64,000 nucleotides of DNA from Dicyema japonicum. Taxonomy: Eukaryota; Dicyemida; Rhombozoa; Dicyemidae. Under the pieces are notes generated by a model. It ran no database searches and had not been told where the DNA came from. It worked only from the letters and a program-made list of their open reading frames with translations. Positions 43,307-53,379 of this stretch are shown in pieces; the first letter of the stretch is position 1; each line of letters begins with the position of its first letter. Position numbers and translations under genes: made by a program. The DNA is taken from positions 5,390-69,389 of the forward strand of contig RDEW01000097.1 of assembly GCA_011109175.1 (NCBI GenBank), written 5' to 3'.

Positions 43307-45858
43307 CGGTGGTTCCTAACCATAATGTGGTCGCGGAACCCTTTTGGGTTAATTTATTTTTTGCGGAACCCTTCCAATTCAATTATTACAATTTTCACTT
43401 AAACATAATCGTAATAATTATTATTAATTGTAATAACCAAAAACAATTTTAATGTGAGCATTAGTTGTGTAGCGTTGGGAGTTATTGTTGACAACTCTAT
43501 CCTCTTAGCTATCGAACATATGAAATCCACGAGTCTTTTATGGAAAACTATTCTTCGATTCAAGCTAAACTTATCAGAGGTATCAGAATCTTTTTCTGCT
43601 CCAATTACTGTTCAAGCTAACACCCTAATGAAATATTACGCATCCGTAAGTCACAAGGACTTTCGAAACCCCATTCTTGTCACCTACGGATTTTAATGCC
43701 TAAACCAACTTAGTGGATCTATTTATTTACGCATGCCGATGTCACTCTGGCTATAAGATCGATGAAGAGATCTTATACGTGTGGTCCTGACGGCATTCCG
43801 GAAATTTTGCTAAAACATTTTGGTAGTGTTGCAATCAATTCGATTTCGTCAATTTTTAATTCGTCTTCTATCAAGAACGTCTTCCATGCAAATGCAAGAA
43901 CTCACTTATAACACCCCTCCTAAAACAGGAAAACTGAAAAACCTTACCTTTTTCCTACCGTCAAATTTCATTAACCCACCCACTATCTCGCCTAATGGAG
44001 AAACTCTTACTCTGGAAATTTAAACCCCATTTGCCCGACTGTCACATTCAACATGGTTTCAAATGTGAGCGTTCAACTACGACATATTTGACTTCACTGT
44101 CTCAATTTATATCAGAAGGGTTCAACGAACCGAAACGCCATCTACGGATATAGTGGTCTCCTTGGACATACAAAAGGCGTTCGATCTGTCTCGAGAATAT
44201 TACTCACGAAGAAGGTTTTTGACATCACCATTCAGCCGGCTTTGAAAAGATAGATAGCCAATTTTCTCTCCGGAAGAAGAGGACGTGTCTGTTTAGGCCA
44301 CGCAAGATTGAGGTCCCGTCTCCGATTAAATGGCGTCCCTCAAGGATCTCCCCTCTTTCCGGCGTTGTTCAATTTATTCCTAAACGATTTACCCTGCCCT
44401 GGATGACCAGATTCAATACTTCTCACTTATGTTGACGACCAAATCATCGCTAGCAGGAACAAATACGTGGGTATAGCAAAATCAGAGCTTCAGTCACATA
44501 TTGACGACCTGGGAGCCTGGTTGAATTTGAATCGTCTTTCCATATCCAGGGATAAATCAACATGTACAATCTTCACCACAGACAGAAAAAAAAAACATAC
44601 ACTGGATTTGAACATTTACCACTACAGATTTATCCAACTATTCTGGGAGTTACTTTAGATGACATTTTCTCAACATGTGAAGAACGTTATGACAAATGGT
44701 TTCAGAAAATTAAATATAATCAAACCGCTCTTATAGTCCAGGCCGTCACGGGAATGCGCTGTCGTCTTGTTCAATCAACTTTTAAAACCGACGGTAGAGT
44801 ATGCTTGTGCCTCATGGGCCTATGGAGCTTAAATATCAAATTCATAGAAGATCAACTCCCTAACAGGCAAACTTGACGTCTAACAACTCTACCCCTTGAT
44901 CTTTTCAAGTCGTTTCTTCCATTCAAGGCTAAAGGTCTCAAATACACGAAATTTGGAAAAAAAATCCACCCCTCTTCAAACTCTAATGATAGATGATCGT
45001 CGTCTATTTAGGAAATCCGTGGGTACTCTAAAGCAACATAGGAAAAACCTCTCGATCTTGTTAAGGCGTACCGGGATCATTTAATTAGTTGGTTTACTAT
45101 TTCTTTCTTGGTGTTCCCTTTTCGGGGTTATTCAATAAATAAATATTAGCGGAAGCATTAAGTTTATTTCTATATTTTGTTTTGGTAGATGTATATATTG
45201 AAATCCCCGACTCGCATAAGTAAGTCGTTGGAAAAGGTAATATTTTACGTATAGCCTTTTCGAAGATATCAGGCTATTTTGAAATGTATACTCTTCAAAA
45301 ATTAAAAAGGGATTCATTATATATATAATTTGACGTTGATTCTGATGTAAAATCAATAAGGTGTTTATATTCAATTGATGTTAGATTTGCTGGTATTAGT
45401 TTAACTTTGAATGGATTTTGAATCCAGTCGTCATCAAATTTTGCAATGTTATCATGCAAAATTACCAATTGATATTTGATGTCCTGTATCGTCTAATGCG
45501 CAAATTGATTCATTAAGATATTTTGCAGAATGACAAAACATGTAATGTTATTTTGATTTACGGATGACCGTCAAAATTTGTTCGCCGTAAATATACTCGA
45601 TGGTCTTTTTTGAACATGGCTTTATAAGATTTTTGGCAATTGTATGTTCTTCTCCACAGCGTGCTACAAGATAACTCACCTGTTTAAAATAATTATATAC
45701 TTTATAAAATGGTCAATTTAAGTTGTCGTCTTTCGCAAAATGTGACATTTCCAACTTGCACCTTGTAGATAATAATTAAATATTATTATTAAATAATTTA
45801 TAATAAATTTCATGGAATCCTAAAACTGGTTCCGCGGAACTCAGGTTGGGAACCACTC
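43307..45858 (-). mobile_element. Internally deleted hAT element, copy 3, both termini, with nested LINE
   Basis: Left terminus CGGTGGTTCCTAACC (43307), right terminus GGTTGGGAACCACTC (ending 45858), inverted to each other; GCGGAACC follows inside both ends. The transposase remnants are as in copy 1 (N-terminal piece at 45590-45780). It is split by a LINE at 43510-45145. Without the LINE it is about 0.9 kb. Confidence 0.8.
43510..45145 (+). mobile_element. Jockey-like LINE nested in the hAT element
   Basis: Flanked by TTAGC at 43505-43509 and 45146-45150; the uninterrupted sister copy at 9900 has a single ATTAGC there. Plus order: KRSYTCGPDGIPEILLKH (RT entry), VVSLDIQKAFD (box A), LNGVPQGSPLFPALFNLFLN (box B), LLTYVDDQIIAS (box C, YVDD), LGAWLNLNRLSISRDKSTC, TLKQHRKNLSILLRRTGII with stop, then an AATAAATAAAT tail. 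The endonuclease end is missing (5' truncation). Frameshifts are present. Confidence 0.8.
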
Positions 45859-45859
45859 C

Positions 45860-46400
45860 CTTAGATTATGTAGAATACATACATAGTCGAAGGATTTTGT
45901 TCAGTTCTGTGCCTTCTTCAAATTCAAAAAGCTGTTTCAGGAGAAACCCAATAACAGGCCGATATCCAAAAAGGATATATATTTTCCCACTCTACTTGAA
46001 GGTTTCCAACAATGCTTATATTAATGGATGTAATGTTAGGAAAAAGCGTCTCTTTTTGACCATGGAAGCTGAATATACCTTAATTATTCTTCAACTCTTA
46101 ACATTTTTCAGTTACGCTTTGGGCATCAATTAAACAATACTTTTCATGATTTTATTGAAGAAAACGGGTGCAAGTTTGATCTCACATGAACTAATGACAA
46201 TAACGCGAGTTTACAGGAGATGTGTGGGATCCCATGATGAATATCGAACGAGGATGAGGTAGTTGCTGAAAAGGCAGGTATCATTCATGACCGTGTTTTA
46301 TCTTGCTTAATTTTATGGTAATTTTTGTTCCTTAAATAGATAAAATAAATATAGTCTGAATTCATCATAACTTCAGTACATTTTACAATGAGGGACTCAG
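45860..46400 (+). mobile_element. Retroelement-like frame and 3' tail (type J2)
   Basis: The frame 45846-46133 (SCFRRNPITGRYPKRIYIFP) is unassigned. 46200-46290 reads YRRCVGSHDEYRTRMR, stop, LLKRQVS, which resembles the Jockey-like tail signature. 46263-46398 recurs at 51205-51352 (TTCATGACCGTGTTTTATC, AATTTTATGGTAATTT, TAACTTCAGTACA). Confidence 0.45.
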
Positions 46401-46497
46401 ATCTGAGTTTAACTTTTCCGAAATGTATTTTAAAGCTGAGGAGTATCACCTCAAATGATAAGATTTCTAGATTTGCTACCCCCTCTAACTGATTTTC

Positions 46498-46686
46498 TTA
46501 ATCTTTGAATTTTTTACTAAAATTTGTTCTAAAATTATACCTCGTGTATAATCTGTTTTGAAATTTCGAACTACATTTGAGAACGGAGATAAGGGATCTC
46601 ACCATGTAAAATCTTATATGTTCTTCAAGTGTTCTGCTCTTTCCCTCAACAAAATCTTTTTTAGATTTTGTAACAAAGTTTGTCAT
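46498..46686 (-). CDS. Possible small gene with micro-introns
   Basis: The minus strand MTNFVTKSKKDFVEGKSRTL EEHIRFYM can be joined, by removing a 32-nt GT...AG intron, in phase 0 to FEISKQIIHE and a stop. Unspliced, the frame is also open for 62 codons. The evidence is weak; no family recognised. Confidence 0.2.
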   Translation of the reverse strand: MTNFVTKSKKDFVEGKSRTLEEHIRFYMVRSLISVLKCSSKFQNRLYTRYNFRTNFSKKFKD

Positions 46687-46732
46687 AGGACAAGTTAATA
46701 TAGTGATTCAGTAATTATATGTATCTCAAGTC

Positions 46733-46804
46733 GCCTTGTTAGCTCAGTCGGTAGACCATGGGACTCTTAATTCCAGGGTCACGGGTTCGAGTCCCGTACA
46801 GGGA
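46733..46804 (+). tRNA. tRNA-Lys (anticodon CUU), slightly degenerate
   Basis: TTAGCTCAGTCGGTAGACCA carries the D arm and A box. TGGGACTCTTAATTCCA forms the anticodon stem-loop with CTT at the anticodon, and ACGGGTTCGAGTCCCGT is a perfect T arm with the B box. The acceptor arms GCCTTGT and ACAGGGA pair in six positions, one being G-U, with a G-A mismatch at the first pair; the D stem has one mismatch (GACC where GAGC is usual). It could be a functional variant or a young pseudogene. No intron. Confidence 0.75.
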
Positions 46805-46807
46805 TCC

Positions 46808-46965
46808 AGTCGGGTGGCATAGTGGTTAGGTGTCGGGCTTAAGTGGCTTAGGTTACGGGTTCGAATCTCGCTGCTGTTCACCTGGTGGAAGGTTCCACGG
46901 ATCTACGATGCAGAAATGGTTTGACGAGTGACGTCGTCATCAGTGGATACTCACTGGGAGCTGTC
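46808..46965 (+). mobile_element. SINE head, 3'-truncated, directly after the tRNA
   Basis: AGTCGGGTGGCATAGTGGTT, then GGTTACGGGTTCGAATCTCG and GACGAGTGACGTCGTCATCA match the 5' half of the SINE. Similarity ends near 46965, without the tail. The SINE starts 3 bp beyond the tRNA. Confidence 0.75.
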
Positions 46966-47107
46966 TTGTCTTGTCTCTTGAAATCATACAATAGTGACAC
47001 TGTAAATAGCCATAAGACTCCTCGGTTGGAAATATTGATAAAGCTCCTGACATTGAAATATAGCACTGTAAAATTCTCTAATATCCAATGATTAAACAAA
47101 AATGTCC

Positions 47108-47265
47108 CAAAAATAAACTTTCCAAAGAATCTTTAATCTTGTCCGACGTTATGACTAAACAAAAATAAGCTTTCCAAAGAATCTTTAATCTTGTCCGACG
47201 TTATGACTAAACAAAAATAGGCTTTCCAAAGAATCTATAATCTTGTCCGACGTTAACCACTAAGC
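47108..47265. repeat. Tandem repeat, about 54-bp unit, three copies
   Basis: CTTTCCAAAGAATCTTTAAT followed by CTTGTCCGACGTTATGAC and TAAACAAAAATA is repeated almost perfectly three times. A partial unit (TTAAACAAAAATG) precedes it. Confidence 0.9.
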
Positions 47266-47269
47266 TACT

Positions 47270-48300
47270 TAAAATTGGTCAAGTTCCATAAACTTATGTG
47301 AAGTAAAATATTAAGAATCTGTAAATTTTATCATCATTTTTAATGGTAGTCTCTTCTCAGAGGCTAACTAATTAGTACATGTTTATGTTATCTGAACGGG
47401 AACCATTCACTATGGCTCACCACCCAACATTCAGACAGCCGAGGACAATACATCCTTGTATCTAAATTATACAGGGAAACCATTGTCTCGCTGTGATACA
47501 TGGAGATATGCACTTATTTGGTCGTCGTTGGACAAAATCAGCTTCTTACATGAAAAGACTCTACGCCTTTTATGAATCTAACGGATACTACCTTCATAAC
47601 TTCACTGTCGGAATCGTCAGTATGATACTTCCAGTCCTATTAAGAATATAGGAATCCACTATGTTCTACGTGTTGCGATCAGAAAATGTTTTTCCTCAGG
47701 CATCCGTCCCCCAAGCTTGCTTGTAGAAACGGCTAGTACATCTCGTGTCTTACAAGCCACAAGTTTAGCAGTAATTGTTAACACCGATTTCCTTCACTCG
47801 AAGGGACCAGGGATAAATAAATTATTATCTGTTAAACCCAAATCAATTTGACTTTGAATAATTTCAAGAAACACAAAAATTCTTGGAATCTCAGTATTAT
47901 TGGACTCCATACTGGAATCATTATTACCATCCTCTTCGAAATTTTTCATCTGGTCCGCTCTAGGTGCTACTGATGTAGCATTAGAGTTCTTTGAATCCTA
48001 ATTATTGTTTTCAGTTCTTTAGTGTTTTTAACATTAACAGATTTAGCATTCGTACATATATCGTTTATTTTGCTCAAATTATAAGATTTCCAAGTCATAA
48101 TTATATTGTCAAAACAAACTAGTTACTAACTAGAGACCAATTAAACAGGGAGAAACAAACGATTTTGTATTAGTTGATGGGTCTTCTATAACGAGACACC
48201 ATATGTCTCTTTTAAAACCTCTTGCTCCAAACATGACTTTCAGGGATCACGTTTAATACTGATTTTCCAAAGGAACCAAACATTTCGGTATTTTTTTATC
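47270..48300. other. No firm gene
   Basis: The minus strand at 47680-47930 reads MESNNTEIPRIFVFLEIIQ, IDLGLTDNNLFIPGPFE and SVLTITAKLVACKTR with stops; it may be the 3' part of the Gag-like ORF whose knuckles lie at 48310-48713. Otherwise unassigned. Confidence 0.3.
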
Positions 48301-48309
48301 TGGATACTA

Positions 48310-48713
48310 GCTTCAATTGTTTTGTTTACGATTAGTAAGTCCCAGCCTGCATCCCCGAACTAGAACTTTTTTTTCATTACTTTTACCACTTTCAAGTTTG
48401 TGAACTGTTTTTGAGAGTTTATTCATTACTAAATTGTATTTTTTTAGTTTAGAGGCTTCGCCTTTCGACATTCTAAAAAATTTTCCATATAACCTTAAAA
48501 ACCACAATTCACGCACATGTTCTAGTTAGTGGTACGGAATGTACATTTAAACCTTGAATGGGGTCCTGAACAATTTAACCATTTCTCCCGATCTATACCG
48601 AAACGGGTTTTGTGACCAAAACCTCGACAGCGATAACACTCTTCAAAAATTGTCGAGTAGTTTGAAGAAAAAGTAAGACGAATCTTCGAGGGGTGAAAGA
48701 TATGATCTATCAC
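48310..48713 (-). pseudogene. Jockey-type Gag (ORF1) zinc-knuckle fragment
   Basis: The minus strand reads ECYRCRGFGHKTRF, then KWLNCSGPHSRFKC and, after a stop, MCVNCGFQGYMENFSEC-like sequence. Three spaced CxxC....(H)....C knuckles are the hallmark of Jockey/I-type ORF1 proteins. Degenerate, with two frames. Confidence 0.55.
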
Positions 48714-48960
48714 GTGAGTTAAATTATTATTATTAGCACTTATCGCTATGTCAAAGGACTTGACAAAGCATGTACAACAAAATCACTGGTTAGTTTCATC
48801 CGAATCACGTGTGCTAAATTAAACATTAACAATAAATTTGTGGACTATTTTAACTAAGTTATTTTATAATTACTTTAATAATATATTATTTTTATTTTTA
48901 TTTATCAATTTTTGTTTATATTACCGCGCAAATTAATTTTGATGAGTGTGGAGAATTTTC

Positions 48961-50810
48961 GAGTAATCTACAATGAGAATTCAAATAAACAGTATTTTTC
49001 CGATCCTTTACTAAGAAAATTTACGGATATCATAATTTCAGGGAGAATTTGGAAAGTGCTATCAACTTTGTACAAACAGTAACTTAATTTATGCTGGAAA
49101 AGTCATCTCAAAGTCAATACTAGAGAAAAATAGTAACCGAAATAAGGTCTAGTTTACAACCCCTTTTGTAGACAGCAAAGGAAGTAGAAATCCAAAGAGC
49201 TCTGTACCAACCAAACATTGTCCAGTTTGTCGACTTTTTTGAGGACCATCTAAATCCCTATCTTATCTTTGAAATTTGCGAGTATAGAGTAGTATCACAT
49301 AATTTGTTCAGTCAATGTTTGAACTGATATGGAGAAGAAAGAAATTAACCACCATTGAAAGCAGATTCTTCACTTACTACATCTCCAAAGCTTTGGAATA
49401 CATCCAATATTTCAAGATCATTCACAGGGACCTCAAATTGGGGAATTTCTATTTAAAGAAACATGCAAATCAAATTAGGGGACTTTGGAATTTCCACGAA
49501 ACCAACTAATGGACTCTTCAAGAGGTACTTGTCTGATTTATTATAGCTCGGTTTGTGGTACCCGAATTATATTGCTCCTGAGGTTCTGAAGATTTTGGAT
49601 CACAGTTATAAGGAGGACAGGTGGTCACTCGGTTGTATGCTGTAAGTCTTAGAGTTAATCAGATATACGATGTTTGTTGGGAGGATGCCCTTTAGAATCG
49701 ATCGTATTGAGGATACTTATGATCATATAGAGAGGGATAAATTTGCTGTCCCCACATCGAATTTAACCGCAAAGACCCTGATTTTAAACTGCCTCGAGTT
49801 TGACCAGTCAAAGCGATATAGTGTGGACTAGATTTTGATGTCTTCTTTTCTGTCGGTACTTAAATGCTTTGATCTTTATGATATATTTCCACTGAACTCC
49901 CAATGAGCTGTTTGACTACTCTCCCTCATTTTGATAGAGACAACAAAGTCTTCATATCTCATATGAAGTTTGTCATGATTTGCAGAAAAGGTGATTTTTA
50001 GGGGAATTTTAGAAATAATGGAGCATGTGGATTTTGAAGAGAAGTGCTGTGAAACTCCAGATCTCCTTATCGAGCTGTAAAGGCAGCTGATTGATCTTCT
50101 TAGTGTCATCAATCAGAATAATCATACTAGTGAAGGTATTGATAAATGTATAATATTTAGGAGGAGACTGAGGACCCATCATGTTTTCCTGTTTACTTTG
50201 TGCCCAAGTGTATAGACTACTCCGAGATGCATGGTTTCAAATACGGACTATAAGGTGGCAGTATAGGATTCATCTTCATAGACGGTACCCACATGATCTG
50301 ACATTCCGACCACGTTTACGCTTTTCCCTTAATCAAAGTACTGTTCAGTACTTTGATATTCAGGGGAATGAAATGTTCTTTGATATTAGCACGGTTCAAC
50401 CGAAATTGACCACCAAATTGAGCTTGTTAAAGCACTGTATTAACTATAATTAGAACATTAAACTGGCACAGGTATGGTTTATGGTTATTTAGACGGGGAT
50501 TGAGGTTATCACGGAAAGGATAGTTCAATGTTCGCGGATGCCACATATCAGAGATTGGTTCAGGACCGACTTGTATTCAGCATTTTTACTGTCGAATGGG
50601 ATTTTGCAGATTAATTTCTTTTCATTACACGAGAAATTGATACTATGTCCCCTTTTGAAGGGAGTGACCTTTATCAATCAAATGAAGGAGGCCCACTCTT
50701 ATAGATTTGAACTTATTTCCAAGTATGGATGTCCCAGGAGGCTGATGGAGTTGTTATATGAGGCAAATAGTGTCGTCTATGCGTTTATTAAGCGTGCTGC
50801 TAAATCTTGA
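48961..50810 (+). pseudogene. PLK1-like: Polo-like kinase pseudogene retaining 21-25-nt introns
   Basis: Order: N-terminal FSDPLLRKFTDII; glycine loop GEFGKCYQL; Lys in IYAGKVISKS; KEVEIQRALYQPNIVQFVDF; IIHRDLKLGNFYLK catalytic loop; IKLGDFGIST (DFG); CGT-PNYIAPEVLK; DRWSLGCML; kinase end ILMSSFL. Then polo box 1 (EDPSCFPVYFVPKCIDYSEM, GSIGFIFIDGTHMI) and polo box 2, intact as one frame at 50538-50810 (IRDWFRTDLYSAFLLSNGIL, QINFFSLHEKLILCPLLKG). GT...AG introns: 49147-49171 (25 nt), 49289-49311 (23), 49525-49546 (22), 49642-49662 (21), 50136-50160 (25), 50472-50492 (21). Defects: frameshifts near 49054, 49470 and 49560, stops TAG 49828, TAA 50250, TGA 50300, TAG 50451. In life, PLK1 drives mitotic entry and spindle assembly. 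Introns show a DNA-level duplicate. Confidence 0.9.
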
Positions 50811-50814
50811 TTGT

Positions 50815-51200
50815 TCATTTTTTTTAGTAAATCGGGTTTTTTCATGATTTTTGTTATATGTTTGTGTCTATCGAATTTGGTTGCCACAATCGCCTTTTAG
50901 AAATAATTTTATACAGATGAGCCAAATGAGGTGAGGTCTTTTATTGGTCGAGTGGTTGTATATCCTCGTCAATGCCACGATCCATGATCATCAAGCCAGT
51001 TGAGTAGGTTGTTTTCCTCTTAGAGATAATAGAGTTATGCCCAATTTGTCATGGTATTTGGGGATATTTTTACGTGATATTTTATCAAATTATTCAGATG
51101 ATTCTGGATTTGAGCTCCCTGGTTATATTTCATTTTTCAAAACCCTCCGTAGCTAACCAGTCAGACTTTTTGACTCTTTCTTTAACCATGGAATAAGTTA
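50815..51200 (+). other. Gene-like remnant downstream of the kinase, unassigned
   Basis: The plus strand near 50918 reads DEPNEVRSFIGRVVVYPRQC HDP with later stops. The base composition (G-rich on +) is like that of the kinase pseudogene, so the same duplicated host segment may continue here. No family recognised. Confidence 0.25.
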
Positions 51201-51204
51201 GTTT

Positions 51205-51352
51205 TTTATCTGGTTCTGAAAAGGCAGGAATCATTCATGACTGTTTTATCTTGCTTAATTTTATGGTAATTTCTATAACTTAAATATATAAAATAAATGA
51301 ATTTAGTCTGAATTCATTATAACTTCAGTACAATTAGCAATGAGGGGGATGA
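51205..51352 (+). mobile_element. Retroelement 3' tail type J2, short copy
   Basis: Repeats 46263-46398 (GAAAAGGCAGGAATCATTCA, TTTATCTTGCTTAATTTTAT). It marks the end of the duplicated host segment. Confidence 0.6.
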
Positions 51353-51424
51353 GAGAGACACATCATCACCAGAGCTACGGGTTGGGTAATAAAATAATCT
51401 ATTTTCTTAATTATTAGTAGGGCA

Positions 51425-51555
51425 ACCACAAATATGACCTAAAAATGATTATGACCTTAAAAATATCACTTTTAAGACCTTTAAAAATCAAATATGACCT
51501 TAAAAATATAACTTTAAGACCTTTAAAAGTCAAATATGACCTTAAACATGACCTT
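51425..51555. repeat. Subterminal tandem repeat of the hAT element
   Basis: TATGACCTTAAAAATAT and TTTAAGACCTTTAAAA(G/A)TC alternate two to three times with a period of about 57 bp, just inside the left terminus. Subterminal repeats are where hAT transposases bind. Confidence 0.75.
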
Positions 51556-52099
51556 ATTAATTTCGAGTAGTTAATGTTTTTAACTCAATTTTAATAATAT
51601 TTATTGAAATAAAGTATCAAATAATTACTAACATTTTCATTATTAAAGTTTCTATCCTTTTCGAGCATTTTATTTAGCATAGTAAAACTTCTTTTACCAA
51701 AATAGTTGTTTTAAGACACTTACATAAGTTTCCAAAACATTCTTGACAAAACTCTTTAATTTCGCATTTTTGATATTTTTAATGGCATTTTACTTGTCCT
51801 TTTTTCAATATATTTTTGGAACGGAAGTGATCACAGGTCCCTACAAACTGTGTTTCTGAAAAAGAGTTAAAATTTTCAGATATTTTTACTATTCTTGGTA
51901 TAATAATTTGCAGCTTCTAACCAACTTTCCATCTTGTCTATTTTTCAAAGTTATACATCAGGAGGTAATCCAATCTTTCAAATAAGTTCTTTTATTTTTG
52001 AAAGTAGTCATTTTTATAGATATATTAAATATTCCACATAAGAAAAATGTGAACGAAATTTTTTCAAAGTACAGCCATGTAGCAGGGGGCGAAACAGGT

Positions 52100-53320
52100 C
52101 AAATGTATTAAGTATACATTCCTGTTAATGTTTTTCCGCGTAATACGGCAATACGGCAATCCCGAAGTCTTTATCAAGAAAATCCTACAATGAAAACTCG
52201 GCATCAAAAGACCATTATTTGTTTAAGTGACATACAGAAGACTTTTGACTCGATACTGAGGAAACTGCTCACCATGAAGATTTATGGCTCTAACATTCCA
52301 ACATGGAAATTTGGCTTGTAAACTTCATCAACGGACCAAGAGGAAGAGTAATTTCAAATTTCATATTTTCTGTCACTAAATTTCTGCCGAATGGGGAACC
52401 GCAAGGATCGAACCTCTCTCACGAATGGGAACCTCTCTCATCGATTCTCTTCAACTTCTTTGTAAGCGACATGCCTTCTCCCAGCAGCAACGATAGTCTA
52501 TTCCTTGCTTATGCTGACGACTTAATCCTGGCAACAAGAGACTAATGTATCCACACAGCGGGTATAAGAGACCAATGTATGGCAACGGTACAAAAATTAG
52601 AGGACAACCTGAACTGTTAGCTTATTAGTAACCAGTAACACACAAGTCCTGAAAAGTCGTGCTCCATGATTTTTACTTCCAATAGAAGATTGGCAACTCG
52701 GCACCTTCATTGACTTTATCTGGGATAACAATCCACTCAAAATTTTAACCAAAATACTAAGGGTCACATATGACTCACATTGACCTTCAGCAAATATGTG
52801 CGCAACATCGTCTCCTCTTCCACAGCGAAAACCAAACTTTGTAAAAACGTTAGTTAAATACTACAAAAGATGTTTCCACCCAACAGTAGATCATCTCTAC
52901 TACCAATACATCTTCCGTCAATTAGTTACTGCTGCGCGGCATAGGTATTAGCATATCCCACACCAACCTAAAGAAATTAAACTTCTTCCAGGAAACAGAA
53001 ACGAAAACTTTACAAAGATCTTCCTCGTCATTAAAACCAACCCCGTTCGAGGAACTCGTGAGGAGAACGGGAGCTCAGTCAAAACCCTTAAACTTTCGAA
53101 AAGTGATTCGTCCATACAGGAAGTTCGTCGGCATTCGAGAGAAACACTGAGGAAAGATGAGGCGGCTGCTCAGGAAGGCCTGGATCATCTGACTTTGTTT
53201 TGTCGGTGATTCTTAGTTTTTAAATTAAAAAAAAAGTACCAGATGTTTCAAATTCACAAATTGGCCACAAATAGTCCAGGAACAATTTTGGGCCAATTTA
53301 AGGGACTTTACTTTATTTAT
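52100..53320 (+). mobile_element. Jockey-like LINE fused to pogo-type terminus (inverted partner of 16641-17700)
   Basis: Plus order: ICLSDIQKTFDSI (box A), TKFLPNGEPQGS (box B), SSILFNFFVSDMPS, LFLAYADDLILATRD (box C, intact YADD), tail NPVRGTREENGSS. The tail signature is followed by LVLSVILSF and the terminus CCAAATTGGCC..AAATTGG, AAGGGACTTTACT at 53230-53315. Inside box B a 20-bp direct duplication (GGAACCTCTCTCA twice near 52400-52440) inserted extra residues. Stops elsewhere. Confidence 0.7.
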
Positions 53321-53379
53321 AAAAATCATTAATATGACCAATAAAGTAAGATATGACTTTTGGTTGCCTTAATTATTAG

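Larger units (their letters stand above)
42293..45790. repeat. Duplicated block, copy 2 (partner 8240-10572)
   Basis: Same order as copy 1, interrupted by the LINE at 43510-45145 and lacking the 425-bp segment that carries the last three exons of the gene. Confidence 0.8.
51418..53371. mobile_element. hAT-type element with 8-bp target duplication and nested insert
   Basis: ATTATTAG at 51410-51417 and again at 53372-53379 flanks inverted termini TAGGGCAACCA and TGGTTGCCTTA. An 8-bp duplication and a YAGGG-type end are hAT features. The interior left side (51560-52080, minus) has RTYLKDWITS, QDGKLVRSCKLL and other transposase-like bits with stops. The right side is occupied by the LINE/pogo composite at 52100-53320. 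Confidence 0.75.

Noticed and set aside
46885-47091. 68-codon ORF
   Set aside because: It lies mostly in the SINE and its flank and is not conserved in other SINE copies.
47108-47265. CRISPR-like array
   Set aside because: The units are directly contiguous without unique spacers, and the genome is eukaryotic.
48961-50810. Reassigned stop codons (TAA/TAG read as Gln, as in ciliates)
   Set aside because: Some stops in the kinase copy fall where Gln would be tolerated, but the copy also has frameshifts and a TGA. The spliced genes at 8576 and 13999 and the PHD-RT frame use CAA/CAG for Gln with no internal TAA/TAG, and TAA terminates several of them.
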